From Tautonia plasticadhaerens (GTDB taxonomy: Bacteria > Planctomycetota > Planctomycetia > Isosphaerales > Isosphaeraceae), in assembly GCF_007752535.1 (NCBI RefSeq), contig NZ_CP036426.1, positions 4,154,001 through 4,218,000 on the forward strand: a stretch of DNA of 64,000 nt, in the 5' to 3' direction. Under the pieces are notes generated by a model. That model searched no databases and was not told where the DNA came from. It saw nothing but the letters and a program-made list of their open reading frames with translations. Positions 1 to 7,963 of this stretch are shown here, piece by piece. The position numbers were made by a program, and so were the translations under genes. Positions within the stretch are counted from its first letter, which is position 1; each line of letters begins with the position of its first letter.

Positions 1-804
1 GAGGCTCTCCCTGGAGGCGATCAGCCGGCGGGCCAGGTCGTAGTGCTCGGCCAGGGCCTCGGCCGGCTTCGAGGCCGAGCCCGCCGCCGAGGACCGCTCG
101 AACAGTTGCCAGCGGGCGGCCATGCGATCGGCGGTGACCCCCTCGGGCAGGTGCACGTCGGGCAGCACCGGCCCGACGCCCGGCTCGTAGTCGATCCGGA
201 ACGGGTCGTGGGCGGCGCCGAGCACGCCTCCCCCCTCGCCGACCACCCGCTTGTGACCCTGGTGCAGCTGGTTGCCGAGGATCACGTACGGCGGCAGGCC
301 CCCCGGCCGTCGGCCCGAGATCCGGGAGACGATCGCCCCGGTGCTCGGCATCAAGGCCCCCCCGGCCACGCCCCCGCCGAGGTCGACGGCCCCGGCGATG
401 CTCCCGGTCAGCGCGATCGTGCCGGCGACGCCGTGGTCGTTCGACTCGTGGTGCATCGACCGGATCAGGGCGAAGCGATCGGCCCGCCTCGCCAGGCCCG
501 GCAGCAGCTCGCAGACCCTCACCCCCGGCGCGGCGGTGGCGACCGACTCGAACGGCCCCCGGTATTCCAGGGGGGCGTCGGGCTTCGGGTCGAAGGTGTC
601 GAGGTGGCTCGGGCCCCCCCAGAGCCAGAGCACGATCGCCGCCTTCGCGCGGGGCCCCGGGCCGGGGGCGTCTCCCGCGGCGGATCGCAGCGCGAGCAGG
701 TCGCCGAGGGTCAGGCCGAGGGCGCCCAGGGTGCCGACCCTCAGGAACGCCCGACGCGATCGGCCCCGGCAGGTCCGGCCCGTCGTGCCCCCGAGGTCGA
801 GCAT
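1..804 (-). CDS. DUF1501 family secreted protein, 3' end outside window
   Basis: The gene starts at the ATG at 804 and stays open for 268 codons to the window edge, so the C-terminus is missing. The N-terminus carries a Tat-like signal (RSRRAFLRVGTLGALGLTLG, about residues 14-33). Then comes the WLWGGPSHLDTFDPKP stretch (about 57-72), and later HHESNDHGVAGT, both typical of the sulfatase-like DUF1501 proteins that planctomycetes carry in large numbers. Such proteins are exported and are often paired with DUF1549/DUF1553 cytochrome-type proteins; the partner would lie to the left, outside the window. Molecular function is unproven. A good sigma70-like promoter lies about 125 nt upstream. Confidence 0.85.
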   Translation of the reverse strand, partial: MLDLGGTTGRTCRGRSRRAFLRVGTLGALGLTLGDLLALRSAAGDAPGPGPRAKAAIVLWLWGGPSHLDTFDPKPDAPLEYRGPFESVATAAPGVRVCELLPGLARRADRFALIRSMHHESNDHGVAGTIALTGSIAGAVDLGGGVAGGALMPSTGAIVSRISGRRPGGLPPYVILGNQLHQGHKRVVGEGGGVLGAAHDPFRIDYEPGVGPVLPDVHLPEGVTADRMAARWQLFERSSAAGSASKPAEALAEHYDLARRLIASRESL

Positions 805-929
805 GGCGATCGGCCCCCTCCCCCTCGCGGCCGTCAATTCATCAGTCGGAGGGCGGCCGGCACGTTGCATGCCGGCCGCACCTCCGACGAGGCTCCCGGC
901 ACGACCCGAGCGGGAGTCTCACATTTTTC

Positions 930-958
930 ACATTAGCAGCGGAAGGCAAGGGGGTCAA
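930..958 (-). promoter_or_regulatory. Candidate sigma70-type promoter for the DUF1501 gene
   Basis: On the minus strand, TTGACC (958-953) and TAATGT (935-930) are separated by exactly 17 nt, inside the most AT-rich stretch of the first kilobase. The position fits transcription of the DUF1501 gene with a 5' leader of roughly 120 nt. This is a sequence-pattern call only. Confidence 0.45.
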
Positions 959-1106
959 TACCCCAATCGTTATCTGCCAAGAACTTACAACCATCGCCAC
1001 CGATGGATGCGACCGATGGAGTCGACGTAAGTCGGTTGTCTTCGGCCGAATCGCGGATCGTAGCCATCCGGTAGGCAGCCCGGGAGGGGGAGGGGGGAGC
1101 ATAGCG

Positions 1107-1518
1107 ATGGAATGGGACGGGTCCCCGATCAAATACCTGGTCACCTACTCCGGGGGGCTCGTGTCCTACGCCGCCGCGAGGCGGACGATCGAGCGGCACG
1201 GGCGGGAGGGTGTCGTCCTGCTGTTCGCCGACACGCGGATGGAGGACGAGGACCTCTATCGGTTCCTGGACGAGTCGGCGGACCACCTCGGGGTGCCGCT
1301 GGTGACGGTCGCCGACGGGCGGACGCCGTGGCAGGTCTTCGATGGCGGCGATCGGCCCCACGGCCAGGCCGTTCCTCCGGGATCGGCGGGACGGCAAGAC
1401 CGTGGGCGTCACGATGCGGGAGTTCCGGGAGCAGTGCGAGGCGTTCCCGCTGCTCGACGACCAGGACGGCGAGGAAGTCGGCTGGGGCTGCGGTGGCGGT
1501 TGTGCGATCGACGCCTGA
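1107..1518 (+). pseudogene. PAPS reductase / PP-loop ATPase-like gene with internal deletion and frame change
   Basis: The first ~75 codons from the ATG at 1107 read as the N-terminus of a phage-type phosphoadenylylsulfate-reductase-like PP-loop protein: YSGGLVSYAAARR contains the SGG nucleotide loop, followed by LLFADTRMEDEDLYRF and DGRTPWQVF. After codon ~75 this frame becomes low-complexity. The third frame then gives the family's C-terminal part (PFLRDRRDGKTVGVTMREF to a Gly/Cys-rich end, GWGCGGGCAIDA) and stops at 1518. The family normally has well over 100 residues between these two parts. I read this as an internal deletion that also changed the frame. Such genes are common in phage-like clusters, matching the small genes downstream. 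Confidence 0.6.
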
Positions 1519-1587
1519 CCCCGCCGCGTGGCGGGCCGTGGCCGCCCGGCGGGCGGGGCGAGGAGGGGGGAGGGGAGGATCGAGAGC

Positions 1588-1773
1588 ATGAGCGTTGATT
1601 CCTGGACGATCACCTGCCCGTTCTGCGGGTTCGAGGGCGGCGACCAATCCGCCTTCCGGATGAACATGACCGACGAATGCTGGTGTCCCAAGTGCCGGGA
1701 GCGGTTCGAATTCGAGTACCCCGAGGACGAAGACGATGAGGGGGAAATCGCCTCGGGAGAGGACCGTTCATGA
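1588..1773 (+). CDS. Small zinc-ribbon protein
   Basis: This 61-residue acidic protein starts at the ATG at 1588, preceded by a GGAGGGGAGG-like stretch. CPFC near residue 10 and CPKC near residue 36 form a two-CxxC zinc ribbon, followed by a Glu/Asp-rich tail. The stop overlaps the next start (ATGA at 1770-1773), so the two genes are probably translationally coupled. Role unknown; zinc ribbons of this size in planctomycete phage-like clusters may bind nucleic acid or protein partners. Confidence 0.65.
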   Translation: MSVDSWTITCPFCGFEGGDQSAFRMNMTDECWCPKCRERFEFEYPEDEDDEGEIASGEDRS

Positions 1774-2066
1774 CCACCCCAACTTCCACACCCCCGCCCC
1801 GCCCGACCTCCGCCGACCTCTGCCGCGCCCGCGACTGGGGCGTGGGGACGGTGCTCGAAGGGCGGGAGAGCCTGCCGGGGGCATCATGGTGGGCCGAGGA
1901 CCGCATCCGGATCACGGCGGTGGGCGAGGAAGGCGTGCTGGCCAGGACGATCGCCCGGCGGTCCCATGACGCCCCGGAGTGGACGCCGGTCGACCGCGGG
2001 GAATCCTCGTGGTCGCTGGAGGATCGCGACTGGCGAGTCGTCGACCCCGAGAACCAACAACCCTAG
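1770..2066 (+). CDS. Hypothetical protein, phage-cluster type
   Basis: This 98-residue protein is coupled by ATGA overlap to the zinc-ribbon gene. It has a Pro/Thr-rich start and then a Trp-rich body (ARDWGVGTVLEGRE, EWTPVDRG, DWRVVDPENQQ). No signal peptide or membrane segment is visible. I do not recognise a named family with certainty. The pattern of short beta-rich segments with regularly spaced tryptophans resembles small accessory proteins found in planctomycete phage-like gene clusters. Confidence 0.6.
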   Translation: MTTPTSTPPPRPTSADLCRARDWGVGTVLEGRESLPGASWWAEDRIRITAVGEEGVLARTIARRSHDAPEWTPVDRGESSWSLEDRDWRVVDPENQQP

Positions 2067-2190
2067 ACACCCCGTCGCATCCCCGCATCACCCCGGGAAA
2101 CCGCGTCGCGACCGGCCGGTCGAGCCGGTAAGGGAGATTGCGGGCGGGCATGATATCGCGACCCCCTTTGAATGCCAGGGAGATTTGCCC

Positions 2191-2475
2191 ATGTCGGGAA
2201 TGGATCGTTTCGACCATGCAATGGCTCGGCTCAAGCATGGGACGCTCGACGAGCTGCCCGACGCCTTCGCGGCGATGGCCGACGACCCGGCCGACGGCCT
2301 GTTCCGGGCGGCCTTCGCCGGGGCGGGCCTCGCGCTCGCTTTCGGGGTCGGGCTGGGGGTCGGCACCTGGTGGGGGGCGGGCCATTGCCGGGAGACGCAC
2401 GCGACGATCGTGGCCGAGGCCGGGGCGGGGGGCCTGGCCTCCGGCGTCGAGGCGGGGGAGGTGGGGAGGCGATGA
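2191..2475 (+). CDS. Small single-pass membrane protein
   Basis: This 94-residue protein starts at the ATG at 2191. A helical cytoplasmic-looking N-terminal half (MSGMDRFDHAMARLKHG) is followed by one hydrophobic Gly-rich segment at about residues 46-70 (FAGAGLALAFGVGLGVGTW) and a short Glu-containing tail. It opens a string of coupled genes: its stop overlaps the start at 2472 by ATGA. Function unknown. The layout (short helical domain, one membrane span) is repeated in the third gene of the string, so the two could be paralogous partners. Confidence 0.6.
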   Translation: MSGMDRFDHAMARLKHGTLDELPDAFAAMADDPADGLFRAAFAGAGLALAFGVGLGVGTWWGAGHCRETHATIVAEAGAGGLASGVEAGEVGRR

Positions 2476-2726
2476 GCGAGCGAGGGGGGATCATGAGCGA
2501 CGACGAGCGACTCGACCGCCCGCCGATCGGCCACGCATGGGGCGGGTACGTTTGGAATCGTTGCCTGACCGACCTGGAGGCCCGCGCGTTGTACCACGCC
2601 GGGCTCCGGTGCCCGATCGAGCGCGAGCGCCTCGCCCTGGAGTTGGGGGGCAAGCCGGCCGCCCTCGCCCCGGCCGCGGGCGCCGGGCCCGGCGACGCGG
2701 GCGCGACCACGGGGGAGGGGTCATGA
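2472..2726 (+). CDS. Hypothetical small protein in coupled cluster
   Basis: This 84-residue protein starts at the ATG at 2472 inside the preceding stop, and its own stop overlaps the next start at 2723 (ATGA). A second in-frame Met (MSDDERLDRPP) at residue 8 could also be the start. The core GHAWGGYVWNRCLTDLEARALYHAG looks globular; the C-terminus is Ala/Gly/Pro low complexity. No family recognised. Confidence 0.55.
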   Translation: MSERGGIMSDDERLDRPPIGHAWGGYVWNRCLTDLEARALYHAGLRCPIERERLALELGGKPAALAPAAGAGPGDAGATTGEGS

Positions 2727-2989
2727 TCGTGATGGGCGACGACACCGATTACGAACAGGAGTACCGCGAACTCCGGGCGCGGGTGGGCGGGCTCGTGGAC
2801 GAGATGAGGGACGACCTGGCCGAGGCCGAGTCGGAGGCCGATGCCTTCCTCCGGACGGCCCTCGTCGTCGCGGGGATCGTGCTCGCCGTCGCGGCCCTGT
2901 TCCTCGCATTCACGGTCGGGTTCTTGGTGGGCCACGACTGCCGCCGCGTCGACCACGGGGGCGGCGCCAGCGTCGTCGAATCGGAGTGA
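2723..2989 (+). CDS. Small coiled-coil membrane protein
   Basis: This 88-residue protein is coupled to the previous gene by ATGA overlap. Residues 1-45 are strongly charged and heptad-like (DYEQEYRELRARVGGL, DEMRDDLAEAESEAD), then a single hydrophobic span at about 47-69 ends in LVGHDCRRVDHG. The architecture parallels the 2191 gene. It could act as a membrane-anchored scaffold, but nothing in the sequence fixes a role. Confidence 0.6.
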   Translation: MIVMGDDTDYEQEYRELRARVGGLVDEMRDDLAEAESEADAFLRTALVVAGIVLAVAALFLAFTVGFLVGHDCRRVDHGGGASVVESE

Positions 2990-2994
2990 CCACG

Positions 2995-3162
2995 ATGGGC
3001 GAACGAGCGAAAACCATCAAGGCGACCCCCCATCGGGTCCGGCCCGGCGACCGGCTGGCGATCTACGCCCCGGACGGCCGCACGGTCTCGGGGGTCGTCC
3101 GCAGGTGCACCGGCGGGGTCGCGTCCCGGTCAGATCACGGGAAGCGATCCCATCCCCCGTAA
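2995..3162 (+). CDS. Very short basic protein closing the coupled cluster
   Basis: This 55-codon reading frame opens at the ATG at 2995, five bases after the preceding stop, and ends TAA at 3162. The product is basic (GERAKTIKATPHRVRPGDRL) with a short beta-like stretch (LAIYAPDGRTVSGVVRRC). Spacing and frame use fit a fourth member of the cluster beginning at 2191. It is short, so coding status is tentative. Confidence 0.4.
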   Translation: MGERAKTIKATPHRVRPGDRLAIYAPDGRTVSGVVRRCTGGVASRSDHGKRSHPP

Positions 3163-3369
3163 TTTTTTTCCCGCGTCTTCCGGGACCGCCCCCCTCGGCC
3201 GGGCCGGGAGGACAACCGTTCAACAAAAATTCGTATTCTGTTTCGTGGATATGGGCCTGCCGCTTGCATGGCCCTGACGCCGTGCGACCCGATCGGGCCG
3301 CATCCCGGCCCCGACGGGGCGGGGACGACCACCTTCTCGAGTTTCCCCAGGGACGCCAGGAGACGACGG

Positions 3370-4536
3370 ATGACCAGGATCATTCTGACCGGGGCCTCGG
3401 CGATCGCGCTGGCCTGGAGTTCGACGGCGACGGCCCAGACCGAAAATGAGCCCCGGCAAGACCGCCCCCGGGCCGGGCAGGTCGGCCAGCCCGGGCAGGT
3501 CGGCCAGCCCGGGCAGGTCGGCCAGCCCGGGCAGGAGGGCCGGGCTGAGTTGCAGCAGCAGGCCGGGCAGCAGACCATCCGGGGCCGGATCACCGCGATC
3601 GAGCTGTCCGGCCAGGCCGGGGGCCAGCAGAGCCAGAGCCCGGCCGGGCAGCCCGGCCAGGCCGGGCAGCAAGGGCAGGGTGCCTCGGCCACCAGGGCCA
3701 CCATCACGGTCCAGGGCGGTGGCATGATGGGCAGGCCGACCGGCCCCGAAGGGGAGACCGAACTCGGTGCCGATGTGGGCGATGAGACCGGCAGCGAGGG
3801 CCAGGCCCAGGACCGCCCCGACGCCGGCCAGGCCCAGGACCGCCCCGACGCCGGCCAGGCCCAGGACCGCCCCGGCCTGCGGCAGGGGGGGATCGGCCAG
3901 CCCGGGGGCGGCGGCATGATGTCCTACCAGTTCACCATCAACGACGACACCCTCATCCAGGCCGACATCGCCGACCGCCAGCCCGGCCAGCCCGGCGCCA
4001 CCGATCGGCCCGAATCCGGTCAGCAGCCGGCCCGGCCCGGCGACCAACCGAACCAGTCCGGCCAGCAGACCGGTCGGGTCGGCGAGAATCCGCTGGCGAG
4101 CCCGGCCGGGCAGCCCGCCGGGCAGGAGTACCGGGGCCTCCGGGTCGGCCAGTCCGTCGAGGTCACCTACCGGCCGGATTCCCAGGCCGGCGACGCCCGC
4201 CCGGGGCAGCCCGGCGAGGCCGCCCGCCCGGGACAGGGACAGGGCCAGCAGCAGGACCAGCCTCGAACGGATCAGCCTGGTCAGGATCCGACCAATCGCC
4301 GGCCCGACGAGCCCGGCCTGGGGGATCAGCCCGGCCAGTCCGGCCAGGCCGGCCAGGGACGGATGATGCGGGGCGAGGCGATCTCCATCCGGGTCCTCCC
4401 CGACACCGGCCAGGATCGACCCGGCTCCGAGCTGGACCGCCCCGGCGCCGGCAACGCCGACCCCGCCCGCCCGGGGCAGGAGCGACCGGGTCAGGGGACC
4501 GGGACGGAACGGCCGGATCCGAATCCCAGGCCCTGA
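3370..4536 (+). CDS. Secreted Gln/Gly/Pro-rich repeat protein
   Basis: I start this 388-residue protein at the ATG at 3370 because AGGAGA lies just upstream and the N-terminus is a clean signal peptide (IILTGASAIALAWSSTATAQ). The mature part is dominated by PGQ, GQPGQ and AGQ repeats, including three perfect copies of VGQPGQ and tandem QAQDRPDAG copies. Short ordered islands (GRITAIELSG, ATITVQGGGMMG, YQFTINDDTLIQADI, GLRVGQSVEVTYRP, GEAISIRVLP) sit between the repeats. The islands look like strands of a small beta domain split by repeat insertions. Probably extracellular or wall-associated; composition resembles collagen-like low-complexity proteins but without strict Gly-X-Y periodicity. 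Confidence 0.7.
   Translation: MTRIILTGASAIALAWSSTATAQTENEPRQDRPRAGQVGQPGQVGQPGQVGQPGQEGRAELQQQAGQQTIRGRITAIELSGQAGGQQSQSPAGQPGQAGQQGQGASATRATITVQGGGMMGRPTGPEGETELGADVGDETGSEGQAQDRPDAGQAQDRPDAGQAQDRPGLRQGGIGQPGGGGMMSYQFTINDDTLIQADIADRQPGQPGATDRPESGQQPARPGDQPNQSGQQTGRVGENPLASPAGQPAGQEYRGLRVGQSVEVTYRPDSQAGDARPGQPGEAARPGQGQGQQQDQPRTDQPGQDPTNRRPDEPGLGDQPGQSGQAGQGRMMRGEAISIRVLPDTGQDRPGSELDRPGAGNADPARPGQERPGQGTGTERPDPNPRP
3481..3534 (+). repeat. Three perfect 18-bp tandem copies (VGQPGQ)
   Basis: GTCGGCCAGCCCGGGCAG occurs three times head to tail without a mismatch and encodes VGQPGQ. Perfect DNA identity means recent slippage or expansion within the coding repeat. Confidence 0.9.
3799..3873 (+). 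repeat. 27-bp tandem repeat, about 2.8 copies (QAQDRPDAG)
   Basis: A 27-bp unit beginning GGCCAGGCCCAGGACCGC is repeated twice in full and a third time for 21 bp, inside the same secreted repeat protein. It is an independent expansion from the 18-bp array. Confidence 0.85.
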
Positions 4537-4563
4537 TCGCCCGACCATCCCCGATCGACGTCG

Positions 4564-4598
4564 CGGAGGCCCGGGGGAGTCGATCCCCCGGGCCTCCG
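4564..4598 (+). terminator. Strong hairpin after the repeat-protein gene
   Basis: GGAGGCCCGGGGG (4565-4577) pairs perfectly with CCCCCGGGCCTCC (4585-4597) over a 7-nt loop, extended by one more C-G pair. It lies 28 nt after the stop at 4536. There is no U-run, as is common in very GC-rich genomes, so termination is inferred. Confidence 0.55.
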
Positions 4599-4699
4599 TC
4601 CGCGCCCGGGGTGCGGCAGGCGGTCGCCCCCGGCCTTCGCCTCGGGTAGGGTGCGGCCTCGCCCCCGGCCTCGCCCATCGGGCATGAGGACCGCCGATC

Positions 4700-5026
4700 A
4701 TGGACCCGACACGTCCCTGGCCCTTCCCCGACCCCCCGGGGACGGAGGCGATCACGCTGGATCGCATCCTCTCGGGCGATTCCCCGCTGCGGCTCGTCTC
4801 GCACGACGAGGAGGACGGCGCCTGGCAGTTCCTCGACGGCGAGCACGTCTTCGAGGAGGACGCCGTGGTGGTCGCGCTCGGCGAGATCCTCCAGTTCGAC
4901 CCCGGGCTCGCCGAGCTGGCCGACCTGCCGGTCGGCTGGTCCGCCTGGCGAGCGACCCCGGGGGCGGCCTGGCGACGCGCCCGGGGAGATCCGCCGACGA
5001 CGATCGGCGGCGGGGCCTCGCCGTGA
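4700..5026 (+). CDS. Conserved hypothetical protein, DUF2185-like pattern
   Basis: This 108-residue acidic protein has a central SHDEEDGAWQFLDG stretch followed by a helix (VVALGEILQFDPGLAELADL) and LPVGWSAWRATPGAAWRR. This pattern resembles small immunity-like DUF2185 proteins, but the match is by eye and weak. There is no signal peptide or membrane span. It converges with the M23 peptidase gene only 9 bp away, so the two share a terminator region. Confidence 0.6.
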   Translation: MDPTRPWPFPDPPGTEAITLDRILSGDSPLRLVSHDEEDGAWQFLDGEHVFEEDAVVVALGEILQFDPGLAELADLPVGWSAWRATPGAAWRRARGDPPTTIGGGASP

Positions 5027-5035
5027 AGGCCGGGG

Positions 5036-6010
5036 TCAGGGGGACGCGCCGTCGGGCGGGGGGTCGTCCCCGTCGTGCTCGACGATCTGACCGTCCCGGA
5101 CGCCGCCGGTGGGGATGCCGCGATCGACCCGCCCGCCGCCGACGACCCGGTAGCGGGAGAAGGGCATGGGGACCCCCTCCCCCAGGTGCGTGTCGAAGGT
5201 GTCCTGGAGGTGCAGGTGCAGGTGCGGCTCGCTCGTGTTCCCCGAGTTGCCGACCCGGCCGATCACCTGGCCGGCCTGTACCAGGTCCGCCTGGCGGACC
5301 GCCACCGAGCCGGGCTTCAGGTGGGCCAGGAACAGGAACTCGCGGTCGGCCACCTTCATGATGATGTGATTGCCGAAGGCGGTGCTCCCGCCGCCGAGCT
5401 GCCCGGGGGGCATGTCGGGGTCGCCGTCGGAGGCGACGATCACCACGCCGTCGGCCGGGGAGCGGATCGGCATGTCGTAGCAGTAATAGTCGGACAGTCG
5501 GGAGCCGTCACCCCGGTGGCTGCGGCCGTCCCGGGTGACGAGCAGGTCGTACGCCCCGCACTGGTCGGGGGCGACGACGTGGGAATTCACCTCCGGCGTC
5601 CCGCCCCCCCAGCCGACGGTGACGGGGCCGTCCAGCGGCAGTCGGAAATCCACCGCGCTAGGGCGGTCGGCGTGGGACGAGGGGTACGCCAGCGGCAGCG
5701 TCGGCGGCACGGCCAGGGCGACGATCAGCCCGAGGCCGATCAGCCGCCATCGGGTCCGGATCGGCCTCCGCAGCAGCGAGGTGGCCAGCGCGGCCAGCCC
5801 CAGGAGCAGGGCGACCCCCCACCAGAGCAACTGGTCCGCCCGGAACATCCAGAGGACCGCCCCGAGCGGCCCCGGCCGCAGGTAGGGCGTGATCGTCATC
5901 GCGAGCTGGAGCAGCAGCACCCCCAGGGCCACGACGTGCCACCATTCCAGCCGCCTCGGTCGTCGAGTCGCCCCCAACGCAGGAACCCTCCCGTCGTCCG
6001 CCCCGCTCAC
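5036..6010 (-). CDS. Membrane-anchored M23 (LytM-type) metallopeptidase
   Basis: In this 324-residue protein, three hydrophobic spans fall at about residues 24-44, 55-77 and 88-108, followed by an exported LytM domain. The domain shows NSHVV...GAYDL for the first zinc ligands, a GNHIIMKV strand, FLAHLKPGSV, GRVGNSGNTSEPHLHLH with the HxH ligand pair, and a beta-rich end. M23 enzymes cleave peptidoglycan or protein cross-bridges; planctomycetes have thin peptidoglycan, so the substrate is not obvious. The start overlaps the stop of the upstream oxidoreductase gene by 4 bp, so they form a coupled pair. Confidence 0.85.
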   Translation of the reverse strand: MSGADDGRVPALGATRRPRRLEWWHVVALGVLLLQLAMTITPYLRPGPLGAVLWMFRADQLLWWGVALLLGLAALATSLLRRPIRTRWRLIGLGLIVALAVPPTLPLAYPSSHADRPSAVDFRLPLDGPVTVGWGGGTPEVNSHVVAPDQCGAYDLLVTRDGRSHRGDGSRLSDYYCYDMPIRSPADGVVIVASDGDPDMPPGQLGGGSTAFGNHIIMKVADREFLFLAHLKPGSVAVRQADLVQAGQVIGRVGNSGNTSEPHLHLHLQDTFDTHLGEGVPMPFSRYRVVGGGRVDRGIPTGGVRDGQIVEHDGDDPPPDGASP

Positions 6011-7071
6011 TCGTCCGGGCTGGAGAACTCCCTCAGCGGGAGGTTGACCGGCGCCTGGGCCCGGGAACTCCGGGCGACGGCCTCGGTGAACTGCATGTAG
6101 CGGGCCCCGGTGAGGAAGTCGGTCCGGGTTACGGGACGCTCCCCCCGGATCGCGGCCACGAAGTCGGCCTCGACGGCCCAGCCGCCGCGCTCGGACTCGG
6201 GGATCGGCATGGGACGCAGTTCCTGGCCCGCCCGGCCCAGGCGGATGGCGTCGGCCTCCAGGTCGTAGAGGATTGTCCCCCTGGAGCCGTAGAGCTCGAT
6301 CGACGTGCCGGTGTTATGCCGGACCACCCCGCTGAGGCGGTAGATGCCGATGGACTCGTCCTCGTGGGTCGTCAGCACCTGCACCGTGTCCGGCGTGCCG
6401 ACCCGGGCCTTCTCCCCCGTCTCCTCGTCGAGCCGGGCGGGGATCGTGATCGCCGCCCTGGCGAGCACCTCCACCGCCGGCGGCGTCCATCGCAGGGCGG
6501 TCTCGTGCAGGATGCCGAGGTTCAGCATGTTGAACCCCGAGTATCGCGTCACCTGCCGCCAGTGCAGGGGGGTCTTCCGGCTGGCGAACATGCCGGAGAG
6601 CCCGTGGACGTGCACCTCCCGGAGCGTGCCCAGGAAGCCGTCGTCGATCAGGCGCCGGACGAACCGGTCGCCGGCCAGCCCCAGCGGGCTGGGCACCACC
6701 ATCGCCGCCAGGTGCGGGCTCTCCCGGGATCGGTCGAGCATCCGCTGGGCCTCCCGGGCGTTCATGGCCATCCGGGCCTGGGTCAGGACGTGCTTGCCGG
6801 CGTCCAGGGCGGCCAGGGTGATCGGGCAGTGCAGGTACGGCCAGGTGCCGACGACGACGGCGTCGATCCCCTCGTCCTCGACCAGCTCCTCCCAGGACTC
6901 GAAGAACCGGGGGACGTCCCACTCCCGGGCCACCTTCGCCGACGACTCCCGGCGCCGGTTGCAGACCCCCGCCACCCGCACGCCGGGGATCGCCTTGAAG
7001 CCGGGCAGGTGCCGCTCCCGGGCGATCCGCCCGGCCCCGACGATCCCGATCCGAAGCACCCCGTCGGCCAT
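6007..7071 (-). CDS. Gfo/Idh/MocA family NAD(P)-dependent oxidoreductase
   Basis: The 354-residue length is normal for the family. A Rossmann GIVGAGRIARERHLPGF motif lies at residues 8-24. AVVVGTWPYLHCPITLAALDAGKHVL corresponds to the usual TPxxxHxxxA...GKHVL segment, with the family Glu-Lys-Pro replaced by TQAR. The C-terminal domain contains GILHETALRW and FVAAIRGERPVTRTD. These enzymes oxidise or reduce sugars, inositols or their derivatives in the cytoplasm. The usual EKP lysine is absent, so catalytic mechanism or activity may differ. It is upstream partner of the M23 peptidase (4-bp overlap). Confidence 0.85.
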   Translation of the reverse strand: MADGVLRIGIVGAGRIARERHLPGFKAIPGVRVAGVCNRRRESSAKVAREWDVPRFFESWEELVEDEGIDAVVVGTWPYLHCPITLAALDAGKHVLTQARMAMNAREAQRMLDRSRESPHLAAMVVPSPLGLAGDRFVRRLIDDGFLGTLREVHVHGLSGMFASRKTPLHWRQVTRYSGFNMLNLGILHETALRWTPPAVEVLARAAITIPARLDEETGEKARVGTPDTVQVLTTHEDESIGIYRLSGVVRHNTGTSIELYGSRGTILYDLEADAIRLGRAGQELRPMPIPESERGGWAVEADFVAAIRGERPVTRTDFLTGARYMQFTEAVARSSRAQAPVNLPLREFSSPDE

Positions 7072-7159
7072 GCCGGTCGCCCTCGACTGGTCCCAGGCCG
7101 GTCGCGATCCCGCCGGCCGCCCCGGCCCTCGCCGGCGGGGCGGTCAGCGATCGGTCGGG

Positions 7160-7801
7160 TCAGTATCCGAAGTAGCCGCCACGATAGCCGTACCCGTATC
7201 CGTAGGGGAAGCCCCCGTAGCCGAAGCCGCCGAACGGCGACCCCACCCCGTAGGAGAACGAGGAGAAGCCGACCGACCCGTACGGGGCCCGGCCGTAGAT
7301 CGACGGGGTGCCATATCCGTACCCGTAGCCGGGATAGCCGACGCCGTACCCGTAGCCGGGATAGCCGACGGCCCCGATCCCGATCCCCGTGCCGAAGCTC
7401 GTCGCGCTGTACCCGTAATTGCGGAACCCCAGGCCGCCGAGGCCGATGTTCACCGAGAACGACGACACGCCGGGCGCCCCGTAACCGTACCCATACCCCC
7501 CGTAGCCCAGCCCCGGATTGCCGATGATCCCCACGCCCGGATTGCCGACGATGCCGACGCCGGGATAGCCGAGCCCCCCGCCGGAGAACCCGCCGTAGCG
7601 CGACCGCCCCGAGACGGCCGACACCCCCCCCGCCGAGAACGGCGACGGCAGCGCGGGCTGATACCTCAGGCCGGTCCTCACCCCGGTGATCGGCTGCGCC
7701 CGGGGGCCGTACTGCGCCCCGGCCTCCCCGACCAGGAGGGCCGAGGCCACGATCCCGACGCCGACCAGCTGCCAGACCCCTCGCGTCCGAGTCCTCATCA
7801 T
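7160..7801 (-). CDS. Secreted Gly/Tyr-rich protein
   Basis: I choose the ATG at 7801 (a second follows at 7798) because a signal peptide starts there (RGVWQLVGVGIVASALLVGEAGA). An upstream in-frame Met at 7879 adds only a Pro/Arg-rich leader. The mature protein is built of YGYGYG, GNPGVGI, GYPGYGYG and FGGFGYGGF repeats with almost no charged residues, about 200 residues in all. Similar Gly/Tyr-rich exported proteins are frequent in planctomycetes; adhesive or surface-layer roles are guesses. Confidence 0.7.
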   Translation of the reverse strand: MMRTRTRGVWQLVGVGIVASALLVGEAGAQYGPRAQPITGVRTGLRYQPALPSPFSAGGVSAVSGRSRYGGFSGGGLGYPGVGIVGNPGVGIIGNPGLGYGGYGYGYGAPGVSSFSVNIGLGGLGFRNYGYSATSFGTGIGIGAVGYPGYGYGVGYPGYGYGYGTPSIYGRAPYGSVGFSSFSYGVGSPFGGFGYGGFPYGYGYGYRGGYFGY

Positions 7802-7933
7802 CGTTGCATCCCCCGGTTGGGGCCGTCGAGGCCGCGACGATGGGGGCGACGCGGCCGGTCGACGACCTTCATGCTTCATTGTAGGCGAGCGTCGACCGGC
7901 AAGGGAGCACGGCCCGTGCCGACATCACCCCCG

Positions 7934-7963
7934 ACCCTCTCCCCCGTCCGCGGGGGAGAGGGT
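7934..7963. repeat. Palindromic CCCTCTCCCCC hairpin
   Basis: ACCCTCTCCCCC (7934-7945) and GGGGGAGAGGGT (7952-7963) are a perfect 12-bp inverted repeat over a 6-nt loop, followed by GGCCGAAGGCCGGGTGAGG. This sequence type is a known dispersed REP-like palindrome in many GC-rich genomes. It lies ~120 bp past the stop of the minus-strand FG-GAP gene and may also act as its terminator. The rest of 7802-8081 shows no gene I can support. Confidence 0.55.

Noticed and set aside
3220-4767. 515-codon minus-strand frame rich in AGLAGL
   Set aside because: It is the antisense of the Gln/Gly/Pro repeat gene; the plus frame has a signal peptide and ribosome site, the minus frame neither.
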